From CAZQQN01 sp964549595 (GTDB taxonomy: Bacteria > Bacteroidota > Bacteroidia > CAILMK01 > CAYYUA01), in assembly GCA_964549595.1 (NCBI GenBank), contig CAZJWK010000025.1:1-27383 (forward strand): a stretch of DNA of 27,383 bases, read 5' to 3'. The notes below the pieces were generated by a model. The model had not been told where the DNA came from. It was given only the letters and a program-made list of their open reading frames with translations, and did not search any database. Shown here piece after piece: positions 9,797 through 17,525 of this stretch (its first letter is position 1; every line of letters starts with the position of its first letter). Both the position numbers and the translations under genes were made by a program.

Positions 9797-10984
9797 ATGT
9801 ACGGACAACTAAAAGAGCGACTTCAAAAAGAAATACAAGAAACTAAGGATGCCGGGTTGTATAAGGAAGAACGGGTAATAGCCAGCCCCCAGGATGCGGA
9901 AGTCACCTTGCAGGATGGCACTAAGCTCCTGAACTTCTGTGCTAACAACTATTTGGGTTTGGCCAATGACGAAAGGTTACAAAAAGCCGCTGAAGAATAC
10001 ATTGAATCCCGCGGTTATGGGCTGGCTTCTGTTCGTTTTATTTGTGGCACCCAGGATATTCACAAGGAGTTGGAGGACAAAATCGCTAATTTCCTGGGAA
10101 TGGAATCAGCCATCCTTTATGCGGCTGCTTTTGATGCCAATGGCGGGGTTTTCGAACCCTTATTCGGACCGGATGATGCCATTATCTCCGATGCCCTGAA
10201 TCATGCTTCTATTATTGATGGCATCAGGCTATGCAAAGCCCAGCGATTCCGTTATAAGCATAGCGATATGCAAGACCTGGAAAGCAAACTTCAGGAAGCA
10301 CAGGATGCTCGTCACAGGGTAATCGTCACGGACGGCGTTTTCTCAATGGACGGGGATGTGGCTAAATTGGATGAAATGTGTGATTTGGCGGAAAAATACG
10401 ATGCCCTCGTCATGTCTGATGAGTGCCACGCCACGGGGTTTATTGGCAAAAATGGTAAGGGTGTACATGAGTATAAAGACGTCATGGGTCGTGTAGATAT
10501 CATAACCGGCACACTTGGTAAAGCACTTGGTGGGGCTATGGGTGGTTTTACTGCTGCTCACAAGGAAATTATTGACACCCTTAGACAAAAATCCCGGCCT
10601 TACCTGTTTTCTAATAGTTTGACGCCCTCTATTGTGGGTGCTTCCATGAAAACCTTTGATATTTTAAATGAATCCACCCATTTGCGGGATCAACTCGAAA
10701 AGAATACCCAATATTTCCGCAATAAAATCCAGGAAGTGGGCTTTGACATTAAGCCCGGTGAAACACCTATCATACCTATAATGCTCTATGATGCACCACT
10801 GGCTCAGAAAATGGCCGGGCGGTTACTTGAAAAAGGCATTTACGTGACGGGATTTTACTATCCGGTTGTGCCAAAGGGCGAAGCCCGTATCCGGGTTCAG
10901 ATATCAGCTGCCCATAGCCAGGCTAACCTGGATCAGGCTATCGAAGCCTTTTCAAGCATTGGAAAAGATTTGGGCGTCATTTAA
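9797..10984 (+). CDS. kbl: Glycine C-acetyltransferase (2-amino-3-ketobutyrate CoA ligase)
   Basis: The protein has 395 residues and belongs to the alpha-oxoamine synthase group of PLP-dependent (fold type I) enzymes. It is expected to cleave 2-amino-3-ketobutyrate with CoA to glycine and acetyl-CoA, the second step of threonine breakdown. Visible signatures are NFCANNYLGLAND near the N terminus, GLASVRFICGTQDIHKELE, SDALNHASIIDGIRLCKA, VSDECHATGFIGKNGKG and TGTLGKALGGAMGG. Lys242 in the last of these is the expected Schiff-base lysine. The close sisters BioF and serine palmitoyltransferase share the fold, but the RFICGTQ region and overall match favour Kbl. No threonine 3-dehydrogenase gene is adjacent, so the partner must be elsewhere. 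The start is the only sensible ATG, about 30 nt below the candidate promoter. Confidence 0.93.
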   Translation: MYGQLKERLQKEIQETKDAGLYKEERVIASPQDAEVTLQDGTKLLNFCANNYLGLANDERLQKAAEEYIESRGYGLASVRFICGTQDIHKELEDKIANFLGMESAILYAAAFDANGGVFEPLFGPDDAIISDALNHASIIDGIRLCKAQRFRYKHSDMQDLESKLQEAQDARHRVIVTDGVFSMDGDVAKLDEMCDLAEKYDALVMSDECHATGFIGKNGKGVHEYKDVMGRVDIITGTLGKALGGAMGGFTAAHKEIIDTLRQKSRPYLFSNSLTPSIVGASMKTFDILNESTHLRDQLEKNTQYFRNKIQEVGFDIKPGETPIIPIMLYDAPLAQKMAGRLLEKGIYVTGFYYPVVPKGEARIRVQISAAHSQANLDQAIEAFSSIGKDLGVI

Positions 10985-11003
10985 AAATGATTGGTAAAAG
11001 GCG

Positions 11004-11053
11004 GTAAATGGTTGGCCAATTCAGGCTAATAACTGGATTTTGCCAACCTTTAC
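11004..11053 (+). terminator. Long hairpin downstream of kbl
   Basis: GTAAATGGTTGGC (11004-11016) pairs with GCCAACC (11042-11048) and TTTAC (11049-11053), with one bulged T. Above a small internal loop, AATTCAG (11018-11024) pairs with CTGGATT (11033-11039), including one G-U, closing an 8-base loop. No clear U-run follows, so this may be a 3'-end stabiliser or attenuating structure rather than a classical terminator. Confidence 0.5.
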
Positions 11054-11107
11054 TGAAATCTGAAAGCTTCTTTAACAAGAATTTTTAATATCCTGAAAAT
11101 TTCAATC

Positions 11108-11410
11108 ATGATCCTTTACAATGTTACCATTAATATTGAACCTGATATTCAGGAAGATTGGGTGCAATGGATGAAGCACAAGCATATTCCCGATGTGTTG
11201 AACACGGGCCTTTTCCGGGGGCATTACTTTTTCCGGATTATTTCCAACCCTCAGGAAGAAGGCCTTACGTACTGTATACAGTATTTTCTGGATAATATCA
11301 GGGATTATGAAAAATACCAGGAAAAGTATGCTCCGGCGCTTCAAAAGGAAGTGGAAGAACGGTATAAGGAAAAATTCGTTGCTGCCCGTACCATTATGAA
11401 GGAAGTTTAA
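11108..11410 (+). CDS. DUF4286 family protein
   Basis: The gene encodes 100 residues from the ATG at 11108. The pattern MILYNVTINIEPDIQEDWVQ, then MKHKHIPDVLNTGLF, FRIISN, GLTYCIQYF and YAPALQKEVEERYKEKF matches the DUF4286 family of Bacteroidota. These proteins look like small ferredoxin-like dimeric alpha/beta barrels. Their function is not known. There is no signal peptide or membrane segment, so it should be cytoplasmic. It lies between kbl and the rhomboid gene on the same strand, separated from kbl by the hairpin and from the next gene by 82 bp. Confidence 0.88.
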   Translation: MILYNVTINIEPDIQEDWVQWMKHKHIPDVLNTGLFRGHYFFRIISNPQEEGLTYCIQYFLDNIRDYEKYQEKYAPALQKEVEERYKEKFVAARTIMKEV

Positions 11411-11492
11411 AGCGATGACAAGGGTAAGGGATAGATTTGAACAAGAATTTTGTTAAGGGGTTACGTAATCAAAATCTTTAAGTAAGGAAAGC

Positions 11493-12419
11493 ATGCTTAA
11501 TGGAAATTCCTTTTGGGAAGAAATTAAATTTAAAATTTTTAATAGTGGGAATACACTATACCAGTTAATTTTTATCAATGTAGCAGTATTTCTGGTTTTT
11601 GGAGTCATCCAGGTTTTATTGAAATGGTTTCTGATAAATCCTGGTTTATCCAGGGAAATACAATCCTTTCTCGCCGTATCCCATGAACCCATTGAGGTGC
11701 TTACCAAACCCTGGACCCTGATTACCTATATGTTCCTTCATGCCGGGTTTTTCCATATCCTTTTCAATATGTTGATTTTTTATTGGTTTGGATTAATATT
11801 TCAGGAATACCTTGGGAACAAAAAATTACTGAGCACTTTCATTTCCGGAGGAATTGCCGGGGCTATTGTTTTTATCCTGGCTTATCAAGTTATTCCCCTT
11901 TTGGCCCAAAATCCGGTAGCGGGAGGAATGGTGGGTGCTTCTGCGGGTGTCATGGCCGTGGTAGTTGGAACTGCCACCCTTTTGCCGGATTTTACTTTAA
12001 ACCTTTTGTTGTTGGGACCGGTTCGTTTGAAGTGGATAGCCCTTGTTTTGGTGATTCTGAGCTTTTTGGGCACAGCAGGTAGCAATGCCGGTGGAGAATT
12101 TTCCCATTTGGGTGGCGCCTTATATGGCTTTATTTATATCAGGCAGCTACAGGCGGGCAAGGACATAGGTCAGTGGGTGAATACTGTATATGATGGAATT
12201 AAAAGTCTTTTTACGGGAACTTCCAAATCCAGTGAAAAGGGTTTTAAAGTACACCATAATGAAAAAGCTTATGCTGAGAAATCCCGTACCTACCGCTCAG
12301 AAAAAGGCAAAAAGGCCAAACAGAAAGAAATTGACCGGATCCTCGATAAGATTGCTGAATCCGGTTATGATAGCCTAACGAAGGAAGAACGGGAAACGCT
12401 TTTCAAGGCCAGCAAATAA
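11493..12419 (+). CDS. Rhomboid-family intramembrane serine protease
   Basis: The protein has 308 residues with about six membrane segments, followed by a basic cytoplasmic tail (about 235-308) rich in Lys. Rhomboids cleave membrane proteins within the bilayer using a Ser-His dyad. Both residues are present: Ser150 in VGASAGVMAVV and His205 in FSHLGGALYGF. The conserved HILFNMLIFYWFG motif of the second membrane segment is also seen (near residues 89-101). The serine motif is GASAG rather than GxSGA, which I regard as a variant and not a loss. Substrates cannot be predicted. It is followed after 40 bp by the endonuclease/exonuclease/phosphatase-fold gene, so the two may be co-transcribed. Confidence 0.92.
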   Translation: MLNGNSFWEEIKFKIFNSGNTLYQLIFINVAVFLVFGVIQVLLKWFLINPGLSREIQSFLAVSHEPIEVLTKPWTLITYMFLHAGFFHILFNMLIFYWFGLIFQEYLGNKKLLSTFISGGIAGAIVFILAYQVIPLLAQNPVAGGMVGASAGVMAVVVGTATLLPDFTLNLLLLGPVRLKWIALVLVILSFLGTAGSNAGGEFSHLGGALYGFIYIRQLQAGKDIGQWVNTVYDGIKSLFTGTSKSSEKGFKVHHNEKAYAEKSRTYRSEKGKKAKQKEIDRILDKIAESGYDSLTKEERETLFKASK

Positions 12420-12459
12420 TTTAATTACTTATTCTTTCGTTAAAGCTTTAAAGGCTTTC

Positions 12460-13545
12460 ATGACCCGCCTGCTTGATAAAATCCTATTGGTATTTCAGGG
12501 TATTTTAATTTTGTTCCTGTTACCGGGATTGGCTGCTCCTTATGTGAATCCTGAATTTGTTACCTTTCCCGCTTTTTCCGGGTTGCTATTCCCTTACATC
12601 ACCATTTTGTTGATCATTCTTGGTATATATGGCGTTTTTCGGAGGCTCTGGGGATTCATTCCCACTTTGGTGGTTTTAATCCTCAGTACTGGTGGATTTA
12701 CGAAAATTTTTGCCTTTAACACCAATAAAACTCCGCAGGTGGCCGATACTGCATCCCTTTCCGTGATGAGTTATAATGTTCAGGGATTTGGGCGCTATCA
12801 GGATGATTCCGTGGTTGATAAATTTTTGAACCTTTTTAAACGTGAACAGCCAGACATTTTGTGTCTTCAGGAATTTTACGCAAGAGAGGGTGCTTTTGAA
12901 AATAATTTAAGCCAAGTCATACAGGCCGGAAGTTACCCGTATAGGTATTGTAATACAGTGGGTTACAAAGGTAGGGGAAATTTTTTCGGCTTGGTCATTT
13001 TTACTAAGCACCCTATTGTTAACCAGGGGTATCTGGAATTCAAGGGTCAGAAAGCAAATGGTTCTATTTATGCAGATTTTGTTTGGCAAAATGATACTTT
13101 CAGGATGTTTAACATTCATTTGCAATCTACCCACCTTTTCAAAAAAAGCCGGTTGGACCGGCCCAACAATGGCCACTCTCTTTTAAGCAACATTGATGGC
13201 AAGTTAGGCCGGTTAAAAAAAGGGTTTATCAAGCGGGCCTCGCAATCAAAAAAAGTAGCAGATGCTGTAGAGGATTCCCCTCATCCGGTTATTTTATGCG
13301 GTGACTTAAATGATACGCCGCTGTCCTATACCTATCATACTATGATAAGAGAACTCGATGATGCATTCATTTCTGCCGCTAATGGTTTAGGCCGAACCTA
13401 TACCAATCGTTACGGGTTTCTGCGTATTGATTATATACTTTACAACGATGTTTTTAATCCGGTTGATTTTAGCGTTTTGAAAGCCGATTGGTCTGATCAT
13501 TTTCCGGTTCATTGCACTTTTAAACTACGTAATACCGATTTATAA
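12460..13545 (+). CDS. Membrane-anchored endonuclease/exonuclease/phosphatase-family protein
   Basis: The protein has 361 residues. About residues 1-85 hold three hydrophobic segments (ILLVFQGILILFLLPGLAA, YITILLIILGIYGVF, FIPTLVVLILSTGGF), and a soluble EEP (DNase I-like) domain follows from about residue 100. Its catalytic pattern is complete: MSYNVQGF (Asn), DILCLQEFY (Glu), FRMFNIHLQ (His), PVILCGDLNDTP (Asp, Asn) and WSDHFPVHC (Asp-His). EEP enzymes are metal-dependent phosphodiesterases acting on nucleic acids, phospholipids or inositol phosphates; the substrate here is open. The membrane anchor suggests the domain sits at the inner membrane, probably on the outer face. The gene lies 40 bp after the rhomboid gene and is followed by a terminator. 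Confidence 0.9.
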   Translation: MTRLLDKILLVFQGILILFLLPGLAAPYVNPEFVTFPAFSGLLFPYITILLIILGIYGVFRRLWGFIPTLVVLILSTGGFTKIFAFNTNKTPQVADTASLSVMSYNVQGFGRYQDDSVVDKFLNLFKREQPDILCLQEFYAREGAFENNLSQVIQAGSYPYRYCNTVGYKGRGNFFGLVIFTKHPIVNQGYLEFKGQKANGSIYADFVWQNDTFRMFNIHLQSTHLFKKSRLDRPNNGHSLLSNIDGKLGRLKKGFIKRASQSKKVADAVEDSPHPVILCGDLNDTPLSYTYHTMIRELDDAFISAANGLGRTYTNRYGFLRIDYILYNDVFNPVDFSVLKADWSDHFPVHCTFKLRNTDL

Positions 13546-13557
13546 CATTTTTTGGTC

Positions 13558-13592
13558 ACTAAGCGTGTAAAATCGGCCTTAGTAGTTTTTTT
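13558..13592 (+). terminator. Rho-independent terminator after the EEP gene
   Basis: ACTAAG (13558-13563) pairs with CTTAGT (13578-13583), and seven T residues follow at 13586-13592. It lies just past the EEP stop codon and separates that unit from cysS. Confidence 0.65.
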
Positions 13593-13647
13593 AACCCTTG
13601 TTTTATAGGATTCGTTTTTTGACAAATCTAAATGGATAAAATTGGGT

Positions 13648-13655
13648 TAAATTTG
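13648..13655 (+). promoter_or_regulatory. -7 box immediately upstream of cysS
   Basis: TAAATTTG is an exact match to TAnnTTTG and ends only four bases before the cysS ATG. If used, transcription would start at or next to the start codon. The nearest usable upstream TTG (13619-13621) is 26 bases away, slightly too far. Confidence 0.4.
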
Positions 13656-13659
13656 CCCT

Positions 13660-15132
13660 ATGGAACAATTAATGGTTTACAATTCTCTGACGCGGCGGAA
13701 AGAAGTTTTTGAGCCGCTTAACCCACCCAGTATCGGAATGTATGTATGTGGGCCTACTGTATATGGTGAACCTCACTTAGGTCACGCTAAGTCTTACGTT
13801 TCTTTCGACATCATTTATCGGTACTTGTTACACTTGGGGTATAAGGTGCGTTATGTACAAAATATCACAGATGTTGGCCATTTGACCGATGATGCCGATG
13901 AAGGGGAAGATAAGATCCAGAAACAGTCCAAGATTGAGAAACTTGAGCCGATGGAAATCGTGGAATATTACATGAATGAGTATTTCCGGCAAATGGATGC
14001 CCTGGATAACTTACGTCCTTCGATTACCCCACGCCCAAGTGGACATATCACCGAACAGATTGAATACATCCAGGATTTGATTGAAAAAGGCCTGGCCTAT
14101 GAGGTGAATGGTTCCGTTTATTTTGATGTGGAAGCTTATCAAAACTCCGGATACAATTATGGGAAGTTATCCGGTAAGAAAATCGATGAATTAGTGGAGG
14201 GTGGTGCAGACCGGGAGTTAAGCGGTCAAAGCGAGAAAAAAACCCCCCTGGATTTTGCGCTTTGGAAAAAAGCCACACCGGACCACCTCATGCAATGGAA
14301 TTCTCCCTGGGGGAAAGGTTATCCGGGATGGCATATTGAGTGTACTGTCATGAGCCAGAAATACTTAGGGGAAACCTTTGATATCCACGGAGGAGGGTTG
14401 GAAAACATGTTCCCGCATCACGAATGTGAAGTGGCCCAGGCAGAGGGTCGTTACGGCCAATCATTTGCCCGCTATTGGCTTCACAACAATATGGTAACAG
14501 TTAATGGCCAAAAAATGGGTAAATCTCAAGGAAATAGTATCACCGTTAAACAGCTTTTTAATGGAGATCATAACTTACTGGATGATGCTTATTCACCCAT
14601 GACTGTTCGGTTCCTGATTCTTCAATCCCATTACCGGAATCCCCTGGATTTTTCCAATGAGGCCTTGCAATCTGCTTATAAGGGGTATCAGCGGATTTTG
14701 GAGAGTTTGACGCGGCTGCAAAAGTTACAACCGGCCCAGGAATCCACTTTCAATGTCCAGGAATGGGTAGACCGATGCTATGCTACCATGAATGATGATT
14801 TCAACACCCCAAAATTAATCGCTGAGTTGTTTGAAGCGGCCAATGTCATTAATCGGGCATGGGAAGGGCAAGATTCTTTGAATGAGAATGATCTACAGCT
14901 TTTCCAGGATAAGTTCAATGATTTTATGCAGGATGTATTGGGCTTGAAAACTGAATTAGAGGGGCAATCTGAAGAAAAAATTGAGGGATTAATGGATTTG
15001 TTACTGGATATCAGACAAAAAGCCCGCAAGTCAAAAGATTTTGAAACCGCTGATAAAATCCGTGACCGGCTTAAGGACCTGGGGTTTGAGATCAAGGATT
15101 CAAAGGAGGGGACGGAATGGACGTATGCTTGA
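13660..15132 (+). CDS. cysS: Cysteinyl-tRNA synthetase
   Basis: The protein has 490 residues, a normal class I CysRS length. It charges tRNA-Cys with cysteine in the cytoplasm. The Cys of MYVCGPTVYG and the HIGH-type motif EPHLGHAKSY are near the N terminus. The further zinc ligands are in WHIECTVMS and HHECEVAQ, and the KMSKS-type loop is KMGKSQGNS. The C-terminal helical anticodon-binding region (NEALQSAYKGYQRILESL, ARKSKDFETADKIRDRLKDL) is complete. The gene follows a terminator and has its own promoter-like motif directly before the ATG. A heptamer repeat tract starts five bases after the stop codon. Confidence 0.97.
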   Translation: MEQLMVYNSLTRRKEVFEPLNPPSIGMYVCGPTVYGEPHLGHAKSYVSFDIIYRYLLHLGYKVRYVQNITDVGHLTDDADEGEDKIQKQSKIEKLEPMEIVEYYMNEYFRQMDALDNLRPSITPRPSGHITEQIEYIQDLIEKGLAYEVNGSVYFDVEAYQNSGYNYGKLSGKKIDELVEGGADRELSGQSEKKTPLDFALWKKATPDHLMQWNSPWGKGYPGWHIECTVMSQKYLGETFDIHGGGLENMFPHHECEVAQAEGRYGQSFARYWLHNNMVTVNGQKMGKSQGNSITVKQLFNGDHNLLDDAYSPMTVRFLILQSHYRNPLDFSNEALQSAYKGYQRILESLTRLQKLQPAQESTFNVQEWVDRCYATMNDDFNTPKLIAELFEAANVINRAWEGQDSLNENDLQLFQDKFNDFMQDVLGLKTELEGQSEEKIEGLMDLLLDIRQKARKSKDFETADKIRDRLKDLGFEIKDSKEGTEWTYA

Positions 15133-15136
15133 GATA

Positions 15137-15218
15137 CAAGATTCAAGAACCAAGACAAAAGATGGGTTTCAGTACGTAGTACTAAGTACTCAGTATTCAG
15201 TACTAAGTATTAAGTACT
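15137..15218. repeat. Tandem heptamer repeats between cysS and hemE
   Basis: Two adjoining tracts have a 7-base period. The first (15137-15164) is CAAGATT, CAAGAAC, CAAGACA and AAAGATG. The second (15170-15218) is CAGTACG, TAGTACT, AAGTACT, CAGTATT, CAGTACT, AAGTATT and AAGTACT. The consensus core of the second, AGTACT, is its own reverse complement, so the tract can pair with itself in many registers. An open frame through it encodes a low-complexity peptide and is not a gene. The copies are degenerate and lack unique spacers, so this is not a CRISPR array. Confidence 0.8.
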
Positions 15219-15283
15219 CAGACAACCTTATTACCAAATATTGCTACGTATTACTATTTGTTACTAATAGATTGACTATTTGA

Positions 15284-16315
15284 ATGACGGATTTCAACGA
15301 CAATTTCTTAAGGGCCTGCCGTGGAGAGCCGGTTGATCATACTCCTGTTTGGTTCATGCGGCAAGCAGGGCGTTACCAGCCTGAGTACCGTAAGATCAAG
15401 GAAAATCGCACAATCTACGATATCATTCAGGATCCTGAGTTGTGTGCCTATGTGACTAAGCTTCCCGTGGATCAGTTAGGAGTAGACGCAGCCATTTTGT
15501 TTTCCGATATCATGACGCCCATTGGCCCTATGGGGGTTGAGAATGAGATCAAACCCAATTACGGGCCTTATGTGCCTAACCCGGTAAGAAACGAGGAAGA
15601 CGTCAAGCAGTTAATCATACCGAATTACAATGAAGCAACACCTTATGTCAAGGATACCATTCAGCATTTGGTGGATGATTTGAATGTGCCACTCATTGGT
15701 TTTTGCGGGGCGCCCTTCACCTTAGCCAGCTACATCGTGGAAGGCGGGAAAAGCAAGCATTACGAAAACACCAAGGCCCTGATGTACAATCAGCCTGGTG
15801 TCTGGCATCAATTGATGGACACTTTAACCGACAGCATGCTGAATTACCTGGACATGCAAATTCAGGCCGGTGCACAGGCTGTCCAGGTTTTTGACAGCTG
15901 GGTGGGAGCCCTCAGCCAGGAAGATTATGCGGAATACATCTTTCCCCACATGGAGCGCTTGTTCAAATCATTACAGTATTCGGGTGTGCCTACGATTCTT
16001 TTTGGGGTTAACACCTTGCACTTATTAGGGCAATTGAAAGGTACCGGCTGTGATATAGTTGGTGTTGACTGGCGTGTGGACATAGGGGTAGCCTGGCAAA
16101 TCATGGATTTTGATGTAGGCATTATGGGGAACTTAGACCCGGTATCGGTGATGGGACCTTGGGATACAATCCAACAAAAGGTACAAAGCATTTTAGACAG
16201 TGCTTCCCAAACCGGCCAAAATGGCTTCATCTTCAACCTGGGCCATGGGGTGATCCCCCAATTATCGGCTGAGAAGTTGAAGAAGATTGTGGATTATGTG
16301 CATGGGAGTGGGTGA
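15284..16315 (+). CDS. hemE: Uroporphyrinogen III decarboxylase
   Basis: The protein has 343 residues, the full usual length. It removes four carboxyl groups from uroporphyrinogen III to give coproporphyrinogen III, with no cofactor, in the cytoplasm. The family signature PVWFMRQAGRYQPEYR is near residue 21. The catalytic-site loop AILFSDIMTPIGPMG carries the essential Asp, and GFCGAPFTLASYIVEG and FNLGHGVIPQ are also present. The start is the ATG at 15284. hemH and hemY lie downstream on the same strand, interrupted by about 1.2 kb of accessory DNA. Before that insertion the three were probably one haem operon. Confidence 0.96.
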   Translation: MTDFNDNFLRACRGEPVDHTPVWFMRQAGRYQPEYRKIKENRTIYDIIQDPELCAYVTKLPVDQLGVDAAILFSDIMTPIGPMGVENEIKPNYGPYVPNPVRNEEDVKQLIIPNYNEATPYVKDTIQHLVDDLNVPLIGFCGAPFTLASYIVEGGKSKHYENTKALMYNQPGVWHQLMDTLTDSMLNYLDMQIQAGAQAVQVFDSWVGALSQEDYAEYIFPHMERLFKSLQYSGVPTILFGVNTLHLLGQLKGTGCDIVGVDWRVDIGVAWQIMDFDVGIMGNLDPVSVMGPWDTIQQKVQSILDSASQTGQNGFIFNLGHGVIPQLSAEKLKKIVDYVHGSG

Positions 16316-16391
16316 AACGATCCTTAAAGACGAGCAAATTTGGGGTACTTAAAAAATCAAAAATTATTTCAACAGTGAAAAAATATGAGTC

Positions 16392-16919
16392 ATGACTGAA
16401 GAAAATGCGATTTCAATCTTAAAAATTGTTGTTTCCGCTATTGTTGCATTTCTTACAGCATATGGTACGGTAATATATCGATTAAAGAAAGAGAGAGGCA
16501 AAGGTAAAATCATAATTTTGGAGCTAATAAAACGCTACTTCATAAGTATTATTAACTCTTTCGATCACAAAACTCTTAAGGTTAAGAAAGATAACCTTTC
16601 GAGATTACAGCATTTAAGGATTATAGAGCGGGTTGAACAAGATCTACTTCAACTGCAAAACAACTTATTTTACACATCCACATTAGAAAAGTACCCTCGT
16701 ATTACAAAAGCCCAAATAACGCTTAGTAGAGAAATTGAAAACATTAAGGCAAATGAGCAACTATATTTAGATGGAAATACGATTAAGGAGTTTTATAATC
16801 TATATTTAATTATACGAAGCAGTTTGCCTAAAAAGGTATTAAAAAACGAACATTTTAAAGAAATTGCTAGTATTATAGAAGAGCTTTATGAAAAAAATAA
16901 ACAGCATTTTGAAAAATGA
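16392..16919 (+). CDS. Unrecognised one-TM protein, AT-rich
   Basis: The gene encodes 175 residues from the ATG at 16392. I do not recognise the family. A single membrane segment lies at about 8-28 (ILKIVVSAIVAFLTAYGTVI) and is followed by a Lys/Arg cluster (RLKKERGKGK), so the remaining 145 or so residues should be cytoplasmic. That part is predicted to be helical and charged, with no Cys, no His-Asp clusters and no enzyme motif that I can see. The gene is visibly more AT-rich (about 30% G+C by eye) than hemE and hemH on either side and sits next to toxin-antitoxin remnants, which points to acquired DNA. A membrane-anchored effector or regulator is possible, but nothing in the sequence shows it. 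Confidence 0.7.
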   Translation: MTEENAISILKIVVSAIVAFLTAYGTVIYRLKKERGKGKIIILELIKRYFISIINSFDHKTLKVKKDNLSRLQHLRIIERVEQDLLQLQNNLFYTSTLEKYPRITKAQITLSREIENIKANEQLYLDGNTIKEFYNLYLIIRSSLPKKVLKNEHFKEIASIIEELYEKNKQHFEK

Positions 16920-17022
16920 ATTACCTTTTCTTTAGTAACCTTAAATTTTTGCTTTAGCCCCTATCCAATCCAAAACTTTAGCGCTAAAAATTCCTTTTTC
17001 TCTGCAATAATTTAATCATCCA

Positions 17023-17251
17023 CTAATAATTGCCGGCTTTTAGTTCAATATCATTCATCAATCCTTCATAAGGAATTTTCAGCTGGTCGTGTAATTTTTT
17101 GATCATTTTCGGCTTCGTACTTTTCTATCAATAAAGCCAGAATTTCCGCTTCATCCCCTTCCGGTGTGCCATCTTTGGCATCAAACACTTCTTCAAAGCG
17201 TTGTAAAGCTTCTTGGTAATCTTTTTCAGTTTTGATTGGTTTCAGCTTCAT
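17023..17251 (-). pseudogene. higA: HigA-type antitoxin remnant, HTH core deleted
   Basis: From the ATG at 17251 the frame reads MKLKPIKTEKDYQEAL, then FDAKDGTPEGDEAEI and LIEKYEAEN, which is the typical N terminus of the HigA antitoxins of HigBA systems. The frame then becomes unrelated and stops at 17066. In another frame, from about 17106 to the TAG at 17023, the sequence reads MIKKLHDQLKIPYEGLM and then NDIELKAGNY, the typical C-terminal end of the same family (MIRxLHxxLxIPxxxLI). The roughly 35-45 residues between them, holding the helix-turn-helix, are missing, and the junction is out of frame. A functional antitoxin that binds DNA therefore cannot be made. A 61-residue N-terminal peptide could still be translated. 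Confidence 0.75.
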
Positions 17252-17263
17252 GGGCCAATGTTT

Positions 17264-17504
17264 TTAAATGGCATTCGCATCAATTTTATCGTATGCTTTA
17301 TGGGTTCCAACAAACCTGACAAATGCCCATCCTTTTTTGTAGTTGAACTTGACTACCAACCAGTATTTGTCATAAATTTTAAAACCACTTTATTATTTTT
17401 AGTTTTTCTCACAAACACATACCTAATTGTCAATTTTTCCTTAAATCACCAAAACTCCAATTACTTTCAGGAAATTTGCCTGAACATTTTTTACATGAAA
17501 TCAT
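17264..17504 (-). pseudogene. higB: HigB-type mRNA interferase toxin remnant, frameshifted
   Basis: Three pieces in three successive frames add up to a HigB-like toxin. They are residues around NWSFGDLRKN (17430-17504), a middle piece ending KTKNNKVV (17384-17429), and the C-terminal piece FKIYDKYWLVVKFNYKKG with FVRFVGTHKAYDKIDANAI before a TAA at 17264. The last piece is the family's most conserved part (NxRLVVKxNY, FIRFVGTHxxYDxID). The second frameshift falls in a short T-run before the C-terminal piece. The N-terminal 20-30 residues are also missing, and hemH begins just beyond. The stop lies 12 bp before the higA remnant start, the normal toxin-first operon order. HigB cleaves ribosome-bound mRNA; this copy should be dead. 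Confidence 0.72.
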
Positions 17505-17525
17505 TGAATTAAATAAAAACCCAAA

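Noticed and set aside
14778..15158. A 126-codon minus-strand open frame over the 3' part of cysS
   Set aside because: It is a Ser/Leu-rich shadow of cysS with no recognisable domain.
15137..15218. Possible CRISPR array
   Set aside because: The units are 7 bases, degenerate and directly adjacent, with no spacers and no cas genes nearby.
15041..15283. An 80-codon plus-strand open frame overlapping the end of cysS and the heptamer tract
   Set aside because: It is out of frame with cysS and its peptide is a low-complexity product of the 7-base repeats, so it is not a gene.
16977..16988. Perfect 12-bp palindrome TTTAGCGCTAAA
   Set aside because: It is short, not near a gene start, and has neither a U-run nor a second copy, so it can be chance in AT-rich DNA.
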